Source: an uncultured Porphyromonadaceae bacterium (GTDB lineage: Bacteria > Bacteroidota > Bacteroidia > Bacteroidales > Muribaculaceae). Taken from it: a DNA stretch of 39,059 nt. Positions within the stretch are counted from its first letter, which is position 1. Every line of letters begins with the position of its first letter. The notes beneath the pieces were generated by a model. The model was not told the DNA's origin, did not search any database, and saw nothing but the letters and a program-made list of their open reading frames with translations. Shown here piece by piece: positions 18,525 to 27,921 of the stretch. The position numbers were made by a program, and so were the translations under genes. The stretch covers positions 1-39,059 of the forward strand of contig CAMWNT010000010.1 of the NCBI GenBank assembly GCA_947175695.1. Reading direction: 5' to 3'.

Positions 18525-18658
18525 GTTGGGTTTTAACACGATTAAAGTGAGCCTACTCTTCAGAGGGATTCTTCCCATCTACTCAAAGGTCTTTTTCGGG
18601 GCTTTTCGTTTGAATCCCTCGAAGAATCCTCTTTGAGTGAATGAAAGTTTAAACCAAC
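18525..18658. terminator. Large imperfect palindrome between convergent genes (possible bidirectional terminator or recombination structure)
   Basis: GTTGGGTTTTAAC (18525-18537) vs GTTTAAACCAAC (18647-18658); AGAGGGATTCTTC (18562-18574) vs GAAGAATCCTCT (18621-18632). Confidence 0.5.
18622..18654. repeat. Right copy of the 33-bp direct repeat flanking the LRR gene
   Basis: AAGAATCCTCTTTGAGTGAATGAAAGTTTAAAC; one mismatch to 17133-17165. Confidence 0.95.
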
Positions 18659-18664
18659 CACTCT

Positions 18665-21124
18665 CTAAAAGCTGAAATGGAGGGAGACGCGCAATCCGCT
18701 CCGGGGCGCGTCGGGCACATGGCGATAGGTCAGTCGCCAGATATAATCCAAGCGGATACAGGTCAGGATGTTGTCGATTCCGACGCCCAACTCCATGTAG
18801 GGAGTGGAATTAAGTCGCGCTGTCGCCGTGTTGTCGGGGAAACGGTAGAGATTGTCGTTGCGGGCAGGATCGTTTTTCGATGTCAGTCCGCCCATCAGCC
18901 CCTTGAATGTGATCACTTCACGCAGTCGCAGGCGATTGACCAGCGGTATGCGGTTGAAGAGGATGCCGTTGCCGAAATAGGTGAGGTCGAGCGATCCGAA
19001 ATAATCCATCGGAAACTCCATCGGATTCATCAGTGAATACGACTCATTCTGAATCGTAAACGAAAGGTTGGCATTCTGCCACATTAACGCGGGATACTGC
19101 ACCTGCGACCAGATCTTGCCAAACTTCATGATCACATCCGCGCAGCCGAACGCCGAAAACCAAAAGCGCTTCGACATCGAAAGCTCTGTGGAATTCAGAC
19201 AGAATTTATTGCCGAGTATGCCGCTCGGCATCCATGTCTGCGTCAGCATGACAATCGGTGCGTCATGATTGACCGGCACTCTGACCGAGCGTCCCTCATA
19301 GAACTTCTCGCCCGGGGCGTAGCGCAATTCCAGTCGAAAGCCCGCCTGGATATAACTCGTTGTCCCCCCGCCATGCGCATCCCTAAACGGAAGCCACGGC
19401 GTCGACTCATAGATATTATGAGTGAACTGCCCGATGATCGAAAAATGATTCGGCCATTCGATCTGATAAGTCGCACCGGCCTGACGGCGATACAACGCCA
19501 GATAGCTTTTTTCGCGCTTCAGCGAAAGGAAAATATTGTCGGAATTGGTGTAGGTGTAATGCTGGCCTATCTGATCAAGGTCATACTTATAATGGAGTCG
19601 CAGAGAATTGATCGGGAATTCATGTGAATGATACTCCTTCCCGACGAAAGAATACTCAAGCTCCGCGTTATACTTAAACTTATGGTCATGGAAACCATAG
19701 GCCACGTATCCGCGACCAAACCAATGGGGCGAGAGATAAGCAGTCGTCAATCCTCCGACTCTGACGCGCCATCCCTCGATCGAATTGTAAGAAGCGAGCG
19801 TGTTGATCGGTCCGAGATCCACTTTCGACTCGCGACCTGTGGCGACATAACCCGTCACAAGAATCTTCAGCACCTTCTCGGTCCAATAGATAGCCGGATA
19901 GCGCCGCATCTTCGCCATGAAACTGCCCATACCCCCCTCGGCCTTCGACAGGGGGATCATCCGGAAATCATTCCACTTATCCCAAGGCTGGAGATTGGCC
20001 GATTCATAGACGATATAACTGTTGGCGTCGACAAGGAAGTTATGTAGCGAATGATCGAGAGTAAACTGCGGGCTGCTCTTGCGGGTGACGCGCCGCGCAT
20101 AGAGTGTCGGTGAGTTGGGAATGACAGTCAGTTCGAGCGACATATCGTCGAGAATCTTATGCCGCTTCCCATAGATATCCTGCAGATACTCCTGAGTGAT
20201 ATAGATATTGTCGACGTAATTGACATTGACATAGCGCGGCACTCTCATCTCCACCCGGCTGATAAATCGCTCCGGGGAATCCGCATCCACGAGCAATTTG
20301 CCGGTGAATCCCATCGACTCCGCGTTGCGCGGCACGAATTCAAGTTCGACATATCGGCGATTGCCGACTCTGACCGTATCGCCAAGATAATACTTATAGA
20401 AATCCTCTCCAATGGCTGCGAGCGGCGACACAAAGCGATGCTGCATGAGCGGGATCTGCTCCGAATAAATGTCGCCCTCGGCGAGGATGTCGTCGAGAAG
20501 TTTCCCGACATTTGCCTGCTCCAGCTCATCATCTATGCCCACACTCCGCTGACCCTTGACGATGGTCTTGTCTTTCAGAAAATTGAGGGAATGTACATAC
20601 GTTCCTGCCTTTTCGCGCAGCGACAGCAGCATGACCGGCAACCCGGTATGGGCCGCCGTGTCGGCGTAATCCTGAATAAATTTCAGTCGGTCGCGGCCAC
20701 GGAAATCTTCCGGTCGGCAATTGTTGATTCCATAGACGGTCTTTGTGTAGAACTCCTCCGAATACTCCGGCAGTAGGCGCGGATCGGTGGATTCGCGGGC
20801 GGCGCGGATCTCCCGAAGGAGTGCCACAGCCGGATTGTCGCGCTTCGAATACTTGCCCGTGCGGGCCACAACCTCAAGCGAATCGAGCGTCGTGACCGAA
20901 ATATCGTCGATACTGTCCGACAACGCTTCTCCAATCTCTACGCCGCCGGGAATCGCAGATTCCACAGCCGCCGGTGCTCTCCGGACCATCGCCGAATCCA
21001 TTGCGGCAGATTTCGCCGACTCCACACCGGCCGACGCCGGCAGGGCAGATAGCAGCAAAGCCGCGACCGACACTATGGCCGACCGCAGCTTTATAGCGTG
21101 AGGAAAATTCGGATTATGGAACAA
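18665..21124 (-). CDS. DUF5686 family outer-membrane protein
   Basis: 819 aa; signal-like N-terminus; many amphipathic beta strands (LRLHYKYDLDQIGQHYTYTNSDNIFLSLKREKSYLALYRRQ...); terminal ...RVSLHFSF. Confidence 0.82.
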   Translation of the reverse strand: MFHNPNFPHAIKLRSAIVSVAALLLSALPASAGVESAKSAAMDSAMVRRAPAAVESAIPGGVEIGEALSDSIDDISVTTLDSLEVVARTGKYSKRDNPAVALLREIRAARESTDPRLLPEYSEEFYTKTVYGINNCRPEDFRGRDRLKFIQDYADTAAHTGLPVMLLSLREKAGTYVHSLNFLKDKTIVKGQRSVGIDDELEQANVGKLLDDILAEGDIYSEQIPLMQHRFVSPLAAIGEDFYKYYLGDTVRVGNRRYVELEFVPRNAESMGFTGKLLVDADSPERFISRVEMRVPRYVNVNYVDNIYITQEYLQDIYGKRHKILDDMSLELTVIPNSPTLYARRVTRKSSPQFTLDHSLHNFLVDANSYIVYESANLQPWDKWNDFRMIPLSKAEGGMGSFMAKMRRYPAIYWTEKVLKILVTGYVATGRESKVDLGPINTLASYNSIEGWRVRVGGLTTAYLSPHWFGRGYVAYGFHDHKFKYNAELEYSFVGKEYHSHEFPINSLRLHYKYDLDQIGQHYTYTNSDNIFLSLKREKSYLALYRRQAGATYQIEWPNHFSIIGQFTHNIYESTPWLPFRDAHGGGTTSYIQAGFRLELRYAPGEKFYEGRSVRVPVNHDAPIVMLTQTWMPSGILGNKFCLNSTELSMSKRFWFSAFGCADVIMKFGKIWSQVQYPALMWQNANLSFTIQNESYSLMNPMEFPMDYFGSLDLTYFGNGILFNRIPLVNRLRLREVITFKGLMGGLTSKNDPARNDNLYRFPDNTATARLNSTPYMELGVGIDNILTCIRLDYIWRLTYRHVPDAPRSGLRVSLHFSF

Positions 21125-21159
21125 TTCTAAATCCTTATTACTAAATTCCTTATTACTCC

Positions 21160-21939
21160 CTACTTCCCTTGGCTTTGCTGCTCACGCTCAAGCACGAGCT
21201 TCACCTCCTGGAAGAGTTTCGAGGCGAACACAAAATCATTGAGGCTCTCGGAATGCGCGCGGAAGATATTCTTATCGTCGCCGATCCAGTCGCAATGTCC
21301 CCGATTGATGAATACGATCTTCTCGCCGATGCCGAGCACAGAATTCATGTCGTGGGTGTTGATGACGGTGGTCATGCCATACTCATGAGTGATGTCGGAA
21401 AGCAGTTCGTCGATCAGGATCGAAGTCTTGGGGTCGAGGCCGGAGTTGGGCTCGTCGCAGAAAAGATATTTCGGATTGAGGGCGATGGCCCGGGCGATTG
21501 CGACGCGCTTCTGCATGCCGCCCGAAATCTCCGAAGGATACTTATTGTCGGCATTCTCCAATCCGACGCGCCGGATGCAGAAATATGCGCGGTCAAGCTG
21601 CTCCTTATAAGAGAGGGGAGAGAACATCTTCAGCGGAAACATCACATTGCCCAACACCGTCTCATTGTCGAAAAGCGCCGAGCCCTGGAATAGCATACCG
21701 ATCTCGGTGCGCAACTGGCGACGCTGGTCGGTGTTCATGTCGCGGATTTTGCGGCCATCGTAGAGAATCTCGCCTTCCTCCGGCGTCATCAGGCCGATAA
21801 GACACTTCATGAACACAGTCTTTCCCGAGCCGCTCTGACCGATTATAAGATTTGTCTTGCCACTGTCGAATGTGGCGGTTATATCATATAATACCCTTTG
21901 GCCGTCAAACCATTTGGATACATTCTTTGCTTCAATCAT
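21160..21939 (-). CDS. mlaF: MlaF-type ABC transporter ATP-binding protein
   Basis: GQSGSGKTVFMKCLIGLMTPEEGEILYDG; SGGMQKRVAIARAIALNPKYLFCDEPNSGLDP. Confidence 0.88.
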   Translation of the reverse strand: MIEAKNVSKWFDGQRVLYDITATFDSGKTNLIIGQSGSGKTVFMKCLIGLMTPEEGEILYDGRKIRDMNTDQRRQLRTEIGMLFQGSALFDNETVLGNVMFPLKMFSPLSYKEQLDRAYFCIRRVGLENADNKYPSEISGGMQKRVAIARAIALNPKYLFCDEPNSGLDPKTSILIDELLSDITHEYGMTTVINTHDMNSVLGIGEKIVFINRGHCDWIGDDKNIFRAHSESLNDFVFASKLFQEVKLVLEREQQSQGK

Positions 21940-21955
21940 AGATCTGAAATTTTGA

Positions 21956-22702
21956 CTACTGGAGGAGGAGCTTGGTGAGGATCACGTCGGCAAGCAGAAT
22001 GAGAATCGAGCTGGCCACAACCGCATTCGTGCTTGCCTTGCCCACTTCGAGCGCGCCACCCTTGACATAATAGCCATAGAACGAAGCGACCGACGTGATG
22101 ATAAATGCGAACACTACGGTCTTGATAATGCCATACCAGACATACCATTCCACAAAAAACGACTGAATGCCATAGTTATACGTCTCGACAGTCAGCATTG
22201 TCGTGAACTGCGCGATAAACCATCCGCCTATAAGTCCGAAAAACATTGACAGAATGCAGAGCACCGGCACAAACAGCGTGAAGCCGACAATTTTCGGCAG
22301 CACGATGAAATTGGCCGAGTTGATGCCCATGATGTCCATGGCGTCGATCTGCTCTGTGACACGCATTGTGCCGATCTCCGAGGCGATATTACTGCCGACC
22401 TTGCCGGCAAGTATCAGACACATCATCGAACTCGAGAACTCCAGCAGCAGGATTTCGCGGGTGGCAAGGCCTGTCGAATAAGAGGGAATGAGAGGAGAGA
22501 CGATATTGATGGTCATCTGAATGCAGATCACGGCTCCGATGAAGAGCGAGATGATGATCACGAGAGGGATAGAATCGACGCCAAGCTTATAGATTTCGGC
22601 GACAAGAGATTTGAAAAACACTTTCCACTTGTCGGGGACGCGGAACACTTGGGTCAGGAAGGTGCAATACTTTCCGAAAGTCTTTATTGAAGATACAATC
22701 AT
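21956..22702 (-). CDS. mlaE: MlaE-family ABC transporter permease
   Basis: GVDSIPLVIIISLFIGAVICIQMTINI...LLLEFSSSMMCLILAGKVGSNIASEIGTMRVTEQIDAMDIMGINSANFIVLPKI. Confidence 0.92.
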   Translation of the reverse strand: MIVSSIKTFGKYCTFLTQVFRVPDKWKVFFKSLVAEIYKLGVDSIPLVIIISLFIGAVICIQMTINIVSPLIPSYSTGLATREILLLEFSSSMMCLILAGKVGSNIASEIGTMRVTEQIDAMDIMGINSANFIVLPKIVGFTLFVPVLCILSMFFGLIGGWFIAQFTTMLTVETYNYGIQSFFVEWYVWYGIIKTVVFAFIITSVASFYGYYVKGGALEVGKASTNAVVASSILILLADVILTKLLLQ

Positions 22703-23014
22703 TCGATATCGTGCGGGAGAGGATTAGGGTTATATGAATGCCGGAACGTCTTGATGGATGAATGGATTCATACTAAAAGGCGGTCTTAATTTAATCGGGT
22801 TAAATTTAGTCCGTTTCTTAAAGTCAAACCCGCTCCGGCCTGCGGCGGATGAGAGCACGCGAATGCAAAATTACAAAAATTATCCCACTAAGAGAGTGTT
22901 TCGATAGGGATTTTTTGCTAATTTTGCGTTCGGATGCGAGGTCTTGGCCGGATGCATCCGTATTTATTCAACAATTTTCTCCGCGTTTTAGACATTATTT
23001 AAAGATATTATTCT

Positions 23015-23635
23015 ATGTTGGTAATCGGCATCGCAGGTGGCACAGGCTCGGGAAAGTCCACCGTTGTCAGAAAAATCATCGAGTCGCTTCCCAAAGAGGA
23101 AGTGGCAGTCATCCCCCAGGACAGTTATTACAACGACAACCACGATATCCCGCTGGAGGTGCGTCAGAAGATGAACTACGATGAGCCTGCGGCAATCGAA
23201 TGGAGCCTCCTCGCTTCGCATCTCAAGTCGCTCCGGGAGGGTCAGGCAATCGACATGCCGACCTACGATTTTCTGACATGCGCCCGGATGAAAGAGACCG
23301 TGCATGTCGAGCCGCGTGAGGTGGTGGTCGTGGAGGGTATCCTGATGCTGACTCAGCCCGAACTCCGCGACATGATGGATGTCAAGGTGTTTGTCGATGC
23401 CGATCCCGACGAGCGTCTGATTCGTGTGATCCACCGCGATTGTGTGGAGCGCGGACGCACTCCGAAGATGGTGATCGACCGCTATCAGGATGTGCTCAAG
23501 CCGATGCATGAGCTGCATATCGAGCCCTCGAAGCGATATGCCGACCTGATTGTGCCGCAGGGCGGCCATAACCGTGTGGCAATCAAGTTGCTGACAGACT
23601 ATATCCGCTCCCTGCTTCCCTCCTCGCGTAAATAA
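23015..23635 (+). CDS. udk: Uridine kinase
   Basis: MLVIGIAGGTGSGKSTVVRKI; QDSYYNDN; NYDEPAAIEWSLLASHLKSLREG; VVVEGILML. Confidence 0.93.
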   Translation: MLVIGIAGGTGSGKSTVVRKIIESLPKEEVAVIPQDSYYNDNHDIPLEVRQKMNYDEPAAIEWSLLASHLKSLREGQAIDMPTYDFLTCARMKETVHVEPREVVVVEGILMLTQPELRDMMDVKVFVDADPDERLIRVIHRDCVERGRTPKMVIDRYQDVLKPMHELHIEPSKRYADLIVPQGGHNRVAIKLLTDYIRSLLPSSRK

Positions 23636-23650
23636 CCAGCGCCACTTGAA

Positions 23651-24592
23651 ATGTCGATATTCAACAGAAAACGAAAGAAAGAGCCGCAAATTGATCCGGC
23701 CGTTGCCGAAGCTGAATCGGCAGCCATGAAAGCCGCGTCGACCGATGCTCCGCAGCCCGATATGCGCGAGAGCTTGACAATGGCCGAAGCTGTCGACGGG
23801 GGCGGCGATGATCGGCTCGGCGTCGAAGTGACCGCCGAGCGCCCGAGCCCCGGAATACTGCGCACCTGCGACCTCGTCAAGCGCTACGGACGGCGCACAG
23901 TCGCCAATCATGTCAGCATCGAGGTGAAGCAGGGTGAGATTGTCGGACTTCTCGGCCCCAATGGAGCCGGAAAAACGACGACTTTCTATATGACAACGGG
24001 CCTTATTACCCCCAATGGCGGCAAGATATTTCTTGATGATAAGGATATAACCAATCTCCCGGTCTACCGTCGCGCAAAGCTCGGAATCGGCTATCTTGCC
24101 CAGGAGGCAAGCGTATTTCGAAAACTGACGGTGGAAGACAATATACGGGCCATTCTTGAGATGACCAATCTGACAGCCGAAGAACAAAAGGAAAAACTCG
24201 AATCGCTGATCGACGAATTCTCCCTCCAGGAGGTCAGAAAAAACTATGGCGACCGACTGTCGGGCGGCGAGCGACGTCGCACGGAGATCGCGCGGTGTCT
24301 GGCTATCAGTCCGAAATTCATAATGCTCGACGAGCCTTTTGCCGGCGTCGACCCTATCGCGGTCGAAGAGATTCAGACGGTGGTCTATAAACTCAAGGAT
24401 AAGAATATCGGAATCCTCATCACCGACCATAACGCTCCCGAGACGCTTTCGATCACCGACCGCGCCTATCTGCTCTTCGAAGGTAAAATCCTATTCCAGG
24501 GCACATCGGAAGAGCTGGCCGAAAATCCGATTGTCAGAGAGAAATATCTCGGTAGAAATTTCATGTTCCGCAGAAAAACTTTTGACAGATGA
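23651..24592 (+). CDS. lptB: LPS export ABC transporter ATP-binding protein LptB, with an extended N-terminus
   Basis: [95 protein letters not shown]. Confidence 0.93.
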   Translation: MSIFNRKRKKEPQIDPAVAEAESAAMKAASTDAPQPDMRESLTMAEAVDGGGDDRLGVEVTAERPSPGILRTCDLVKRYGRRTVANHVSIEVKQGEIVGLLGPNGAGKTTTFYMTTGLITPNGGKIFLDDKDITNLPVYRRAKLGIGYLAQEASVFRKLTVEDNIRAILEMTNLTAEEQKEKLESLIDEFSLQEVRKNYGDRLSGGERRRTEIARCLAISPKFIMLDEPFAGVDPIAVEEIQTVVYKLKDKNIGILITDHNAPETLSITDRAYLLFEGKILFQGTSEELAENPIVREKYLGRNFMFRRKTFDR

Positions 24593-25548
24593 ATTTGAGA
24601 AAAATGGGCTTTGACGCGGAGGTCGAAGCGGCATGGAGTCAGGAGTTCGCTCCGCGAATGGTGATCAACCGTCTGATTGCGTTCGCCTTAAGCAGCTTCG
24701 TGATGCTGTGCTTCGGCACGTTGGTCGGATTGTGGCTCGGGTCGTATTTCCCGGCGGGTAGCCGGGAGATGTATCTGGTGCAGTCGCTGTCACAGAATCT
24801 TATCGGCTTCTGCGGTTGCGCTCTTCTGACGGCATGGATTGTGTCGCGCCGTCCGGCCTCATTCCTTGGTCTGACGCAACGCTGCGCAGGCCGGGCCTTG
24901 ACGGGTGCTTTCATATTGTTTGTGATATCATTTCCGCTCATCGAGGCCACTATAATTTGGAACAACGCCATGAAGCTCCCTTGGCCGGAAGTGGACGCGG
25001 CATTCCGCACAATGGAGCGCAGCGCCGCCGAACTGACCGACGTCATACTGGGGGGCACATCCGTAGGCTCGATGCTCGCGTGTGTGGCGGTGGTCGGCGT
25101 CATCACCGGCTTCTCCGAAGAGCTGCTTTTCCGAGGCACACTTCAGCGCATACTTTACGCCTACGAGCCGTTGCGCAAGTGGTCGGTGGTTATAGCCGCC
25201 GTGATATTTTCGGCCGTGCATATGCAGTTTTTCGGGTTTGTGCCTCGACTGCTTCTCGGCTTGTTGATGGGATATCTGCTTTATTCTACAGGCTCGCTTT
25301 GGCCCGGAGTGATGGTGCATGTGCTAAATAATTCGATCGTCGTCATCGGGCAGTGGGACGAGAATGTCCGTGGCCAAGGCATGAAGCAGATGGTGGACTC
25401 TGTAGAAAATCTCACTCCGACTGATCCCATAGTGTTTGGGATGGCCGCACTGAGTCTCGCTGCGATCATCGTGTTTTTAAAGCAATTCCGCCACTACTTC
25501 TTCGGGCCGGAGGCGACTGAGATTGACGATTCCGACTCCTCCGATTGA
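24589..25548 (+). CDS. CPBP family intramembrane glutamic endopeptidase
   Basis: Multiple TM segments; [16 protein letters not shown] and [46 protein letters not shown]; overlaps lptB by 4 nt. Confidence 0.92.
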   Translation: MNLRKMGFDAEVEAAWSQEFAPRMVINRLIAFALSSFVMLCFGTLVGLWLGSYFPAGSREMYLVQSLSQNLIGFCGCALLTAWIVSRRPASFLGLTQRCAGRALTGAFILFVISFPLIEATIIWNNAMKLPWPEVDAAFRTMERSAAELTDVILGGTSVGSMLACVAVVGVITGFSEELLFRGTLQRILYAYEPLRKWSVVIAAVIFSAVHMQFFGFVPRLLLGLLMGYLLYSTGSLWPGVMVHVLNNSIVVIGQWDENVRGQGMKQMVDSVENLTPTDPIVFGMAALSLAAIIVFLKQFRHYFFGPEATEIDDSDSSD

Positions 25549-25577
25549 AGATCAACAATCCGATTGAAGATAACAAT
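25541..25577. repeat. Short tandem repeat between the CPBP gene and holA
   Basis: CCGATTGAAGATCAACAAT (25541-25559) followed directly by CCGATTGAAGATAACAAT (25560-25577). Confidence 0.8.
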
Positions 25578-25609
25578 CCGACTCCGACTGAAAATCAACT
25601 ATTCCGCAT

Positions 25610-26677
25610 ATGGCAAAAAAAGCATCGGCTCAGGCCGACTTCCGCTCCCTGCTGACCGACATACAGAAAAAGCAATTCAGCCCCGTCTATATCCTTATGG
25701 GTGAAGAGACGTATTATATCGATCGGCTGACGGAGGCCCTTGAGGCCGGAGTTGTGGCCGTGGATGAGCGCGATTTCAATTTCAGCGTGTATTACGGTCA
25801 GGATGCCGATATCGCGGAAGTGATCGCCGGGTGTCAGCAATATCCATTCATGGCGGAGCGCCGGATCGTCTTGCTCAAAGAGGCTCAGAGCATGGATCGC
25901 GCGAAAGTGCGTCTCGACGCGCTCGCGCCCTATATCGAGCGTCCCAACGATCGGTGTGTGCTTGTCGTGGCGTATAAAGGGGAATCGCTTAAAGCCACTT
26001 CCGCGCTTATCAAGAGCGCCTCAAAGAGCGATGCGGTGGTGTTCAACAGTCCGCGACTGCGCGACTGGGATTTGGCGGCGCCCATCACATCCTATTGTCG
26101 TGAACGCAAGATCGGGATCGGCGACGACAGTGTGCAGATGCTGATCGAATATATCGGCAACGACTTGTCGAAGCTTTTTGGAGCAATCGACAAAATGATT
26201 GTTGCCGGCGCCTCGGCCGACGGTCGCATCACTCCGGAGCGCATTCGTGCCAACATCGGGGAATCGAAGGAATATTCAAACTTCGAATTCCAGACGGCTA
26301 TTGCCAACAAGGATTACGACCGGTGTATGAAAATCGTCAACTATTTCGAGGCCAACTATCGTAAGAATCCGACGGCAGTCACCACCGGATTCCTATTCGC
26401 CTTCTTCTCAAAACTGCTGATCGCCCAGTTTTCCCCCGATCGCTCGCCGGCTGCATTGAAAGCGGCTACAGGCTGCAAAAGCGACTTCGCATTCCGCGAC
26501 TATGGAGCCGCATTGCGAAAATACTCCGCCATGCAGACGCTTAATGCCATCCATTTGCTTCGAGATTTCGATATCCGCTCGAAGGGAGTCGGAAGTTTTC
26601 AGAATGAGCATGCCCTGCTTCGAGAACTGATTTTCAATATATTCGCCGGCAATCCGGATGCCCGCAAACGCAATTGA
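25610..26677 (+). CDS. holA: DNA polymerase III subunit delta
   Basis: FSPVYILMGEETYYIDRLTEAL; VLLKEAQSMDR; YIGNDLSKLFGAIDKM; typical HolA architecture. Confidence 0.9.
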   Translation: MAKKASAQADFRSLLTDIQKKQFSPVYILMGEETYYIDRLTEALEAGVVAVDERDFNFSVYYGQDADIAEVIAGCQQYPFMAERRIVLLKEAQSMDRAKVRLDALAPYIERPNDRCVLVVAYKGESLKATSALIKSASKSDAVVFNSPRLRDWDLAAPITSYCRERKIGIGDDSVQMLIEYIGNDLSKLFGAIDKMIVAGASADGRITPERIRANIGESKEYSNFEFQTAIANKDYDRCMKIVNYFEANYRKNPTAVTTGFLFAFFSKLLIAQFSPDRSPAALKAATGCKSDFAFRDYGAALRKYSAMQTLNAIHLLRDFDIRSKGVGSFQNEHALLRELIFNIFAGNPDARKRN

Positions 26678-26689
26678 CCCATCATCGCT

Positions 26690-27481
26690 ATGATACTCTA
26701 TTTTTCAGCCACAGGCAACAGCCGCTCGGCGGCATGGCGGCTCGGCCGACTGCTGGGCGAAGACACAATGTCGATATTCGATGTGGCTCCGCAACAAGTC
26801 GAGATGACCGGCACGACGCTCGGTTTCGTATTTCCGATCTATTCGTGGGGCGTGCCCCCAATTGTGACGGAATATGTCAGGCGTCTGAACCGTAAGTTTG
26901 TCGAGGCGGCCATTCTTCATAGCGTCTGGATTGTGGCAACATGTGGTGATGATGTCGCGATGGCGCCTGAAATGATGAAAGCGGCCCTTAATGAAGCCGG
27001 ATTATGTCTGACCGGCGGATGGAGTCTGCAGATGCCAAACACGTATGTGCTCCTGCCCGGCTTCGATGTTGATTCCGACGAACTCGCGCTCCACAAACTC
27101 ATAGCCTCGGAAAGCCGACTGGCCGATATCGCCGGACGCATATACAATAAGAGATGGGAAGAATCTTATGTCAGAGGTAGCTGGCCCCGGCTGAAGAGTG
27201 CAGTCGTATTCCCGTTGTTTAAGAAATTCGGAATATTTCCCTCGCGTTGGCATGCCGACGATTCATGTGTGGGATGCGGAAGATGTGCCGCCGCTTGCCA
27301 GATAGGGAATATCGCCATGAAGCGTGTCGACGGACGTCGGCATCCGTCATGGGGCGCCAACTGCATCAGTTGTCTGGCCTGCTATCATGTGTGTCCGTAT
27401 CATGCCGTGCAGTATGGAAAGATCACGCGCCGCAAAGGGCAATATCTAAATGGCGGCAATGACGAAAAAATTGAGATGTAG
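26690..27481 (+). CDS. EFR1-type flavodoxin/ferredoxin fusion protein
   Basis: MILYFSATGNSRSAAW flavodoxin-like N-terminus; two 4Fe-4S motifs CVGCGRCAAAC and CISCLACYHVCP. Confidence 0.9.
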   Translation: MILYFSATGNSRSAAWRLGRLLGEDTMSIFDVAPQQVEMTGTTLGFVFPIYSWGVPPIVTEYVRRLNRKFVEAAILHSVWIVATCGDDVAMAPEMMKAALNEAGLCLTGGWSLQMPNTYVLLPGFDVDSDELALHKLIASESRLADIAGRIYNKRWEESYVRGSWPRLKSAVVFPLFKKFGIFPSRWHADDSCVGCGRCAAACQIGNIAMKRVDGRRHPSWGANCISCLACYHVCPYHAVQYGKITRRKGQYLNGGNDEKIEM

Positions 27482-27540
27482 ACCAATAAGCTGTAGTCTA
27501 ACGAACTGTAGATCGAAAGGATAGCCTCGCCGCGAGATGT

Positions 27541-27903
27541 TTAGCGCCGGTCGAGCGCTTTGAGCAATTCCTTCAGCTCATTGCGCACAGAGGTCAGATT
27601 GTCGACAATCTTTTGGCGCCGCGACACATTGCGACGGTTGTGGCGGAGTTCATCGCGCACAGCCTCGATCTTCATTCCCCGGTCGTATAAGAGATAGCGG
27701 ATCATCCTCAGAGTGTCGATCATCTGAGGAGTGTAATATCGGATGTTGCCGGCATTTCTCACGGGTGAGATCTCATCCGGAAACTTCTGTTCCCAGAATC
27801 TGAGAGTCGATGGAGGAACGCCGACAAACTCGGCCACATCCTTTATCTTATAAAACGGTTTGGTAAATTCCGGGTGTTGATTTTCGTGAGTAGTCATTGC
27901 CAA
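27541..27903 (-). CDS. MerR-family transcriptional regulator
   Basis: YKIKDVAEFVGVPPSTLRFWEQKFPDEISPVRNAGNIRYYTPQMIDTLRMIRYLL. Confidence 0.92.
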   Translation of the reverse strand: MAMTTHENQHPEFTKPFYKIKDVAEFVGVPPSTLRFWEQKFPDEISPVRNAGNIRYYTPQMIDTLRMIRYLLYDRGMKIEAVRDELRHNRRNVSRRQKIVDNLTSVRNELKELLKALDRR

Positions 27904-27921
27904 ATATTCAGGTGAAAGAGA

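Noticed and set aside
18525-18658. Integron attC site
   Set aside because: The left end GTTGGGT fits GTTRRRY only in the wrong polarity for an outer attC end, the right end AACCAAC does not fit RYYYAAC, and no integron integrase is in the window.
915-18672. Shared 14-mer CACTCTCTAAAAGC at 915-928 and 18659-18672
   Set aside because: A 14-bp match between two places is expected by chance in a 39-kb sequence, and one copy overlaps the DUF5686 coding end.
22988-24430. 480-aa minus-strand ORF across udk and lptB
   Set aside because: It overlaps two well-recognised plus-strand genes and has no domain signature.
27482-27540. Structured element between the EFR1 gene and MerR
   Set aside because: Only short weak CTGTAG repeats; no convincing stem or known motif.
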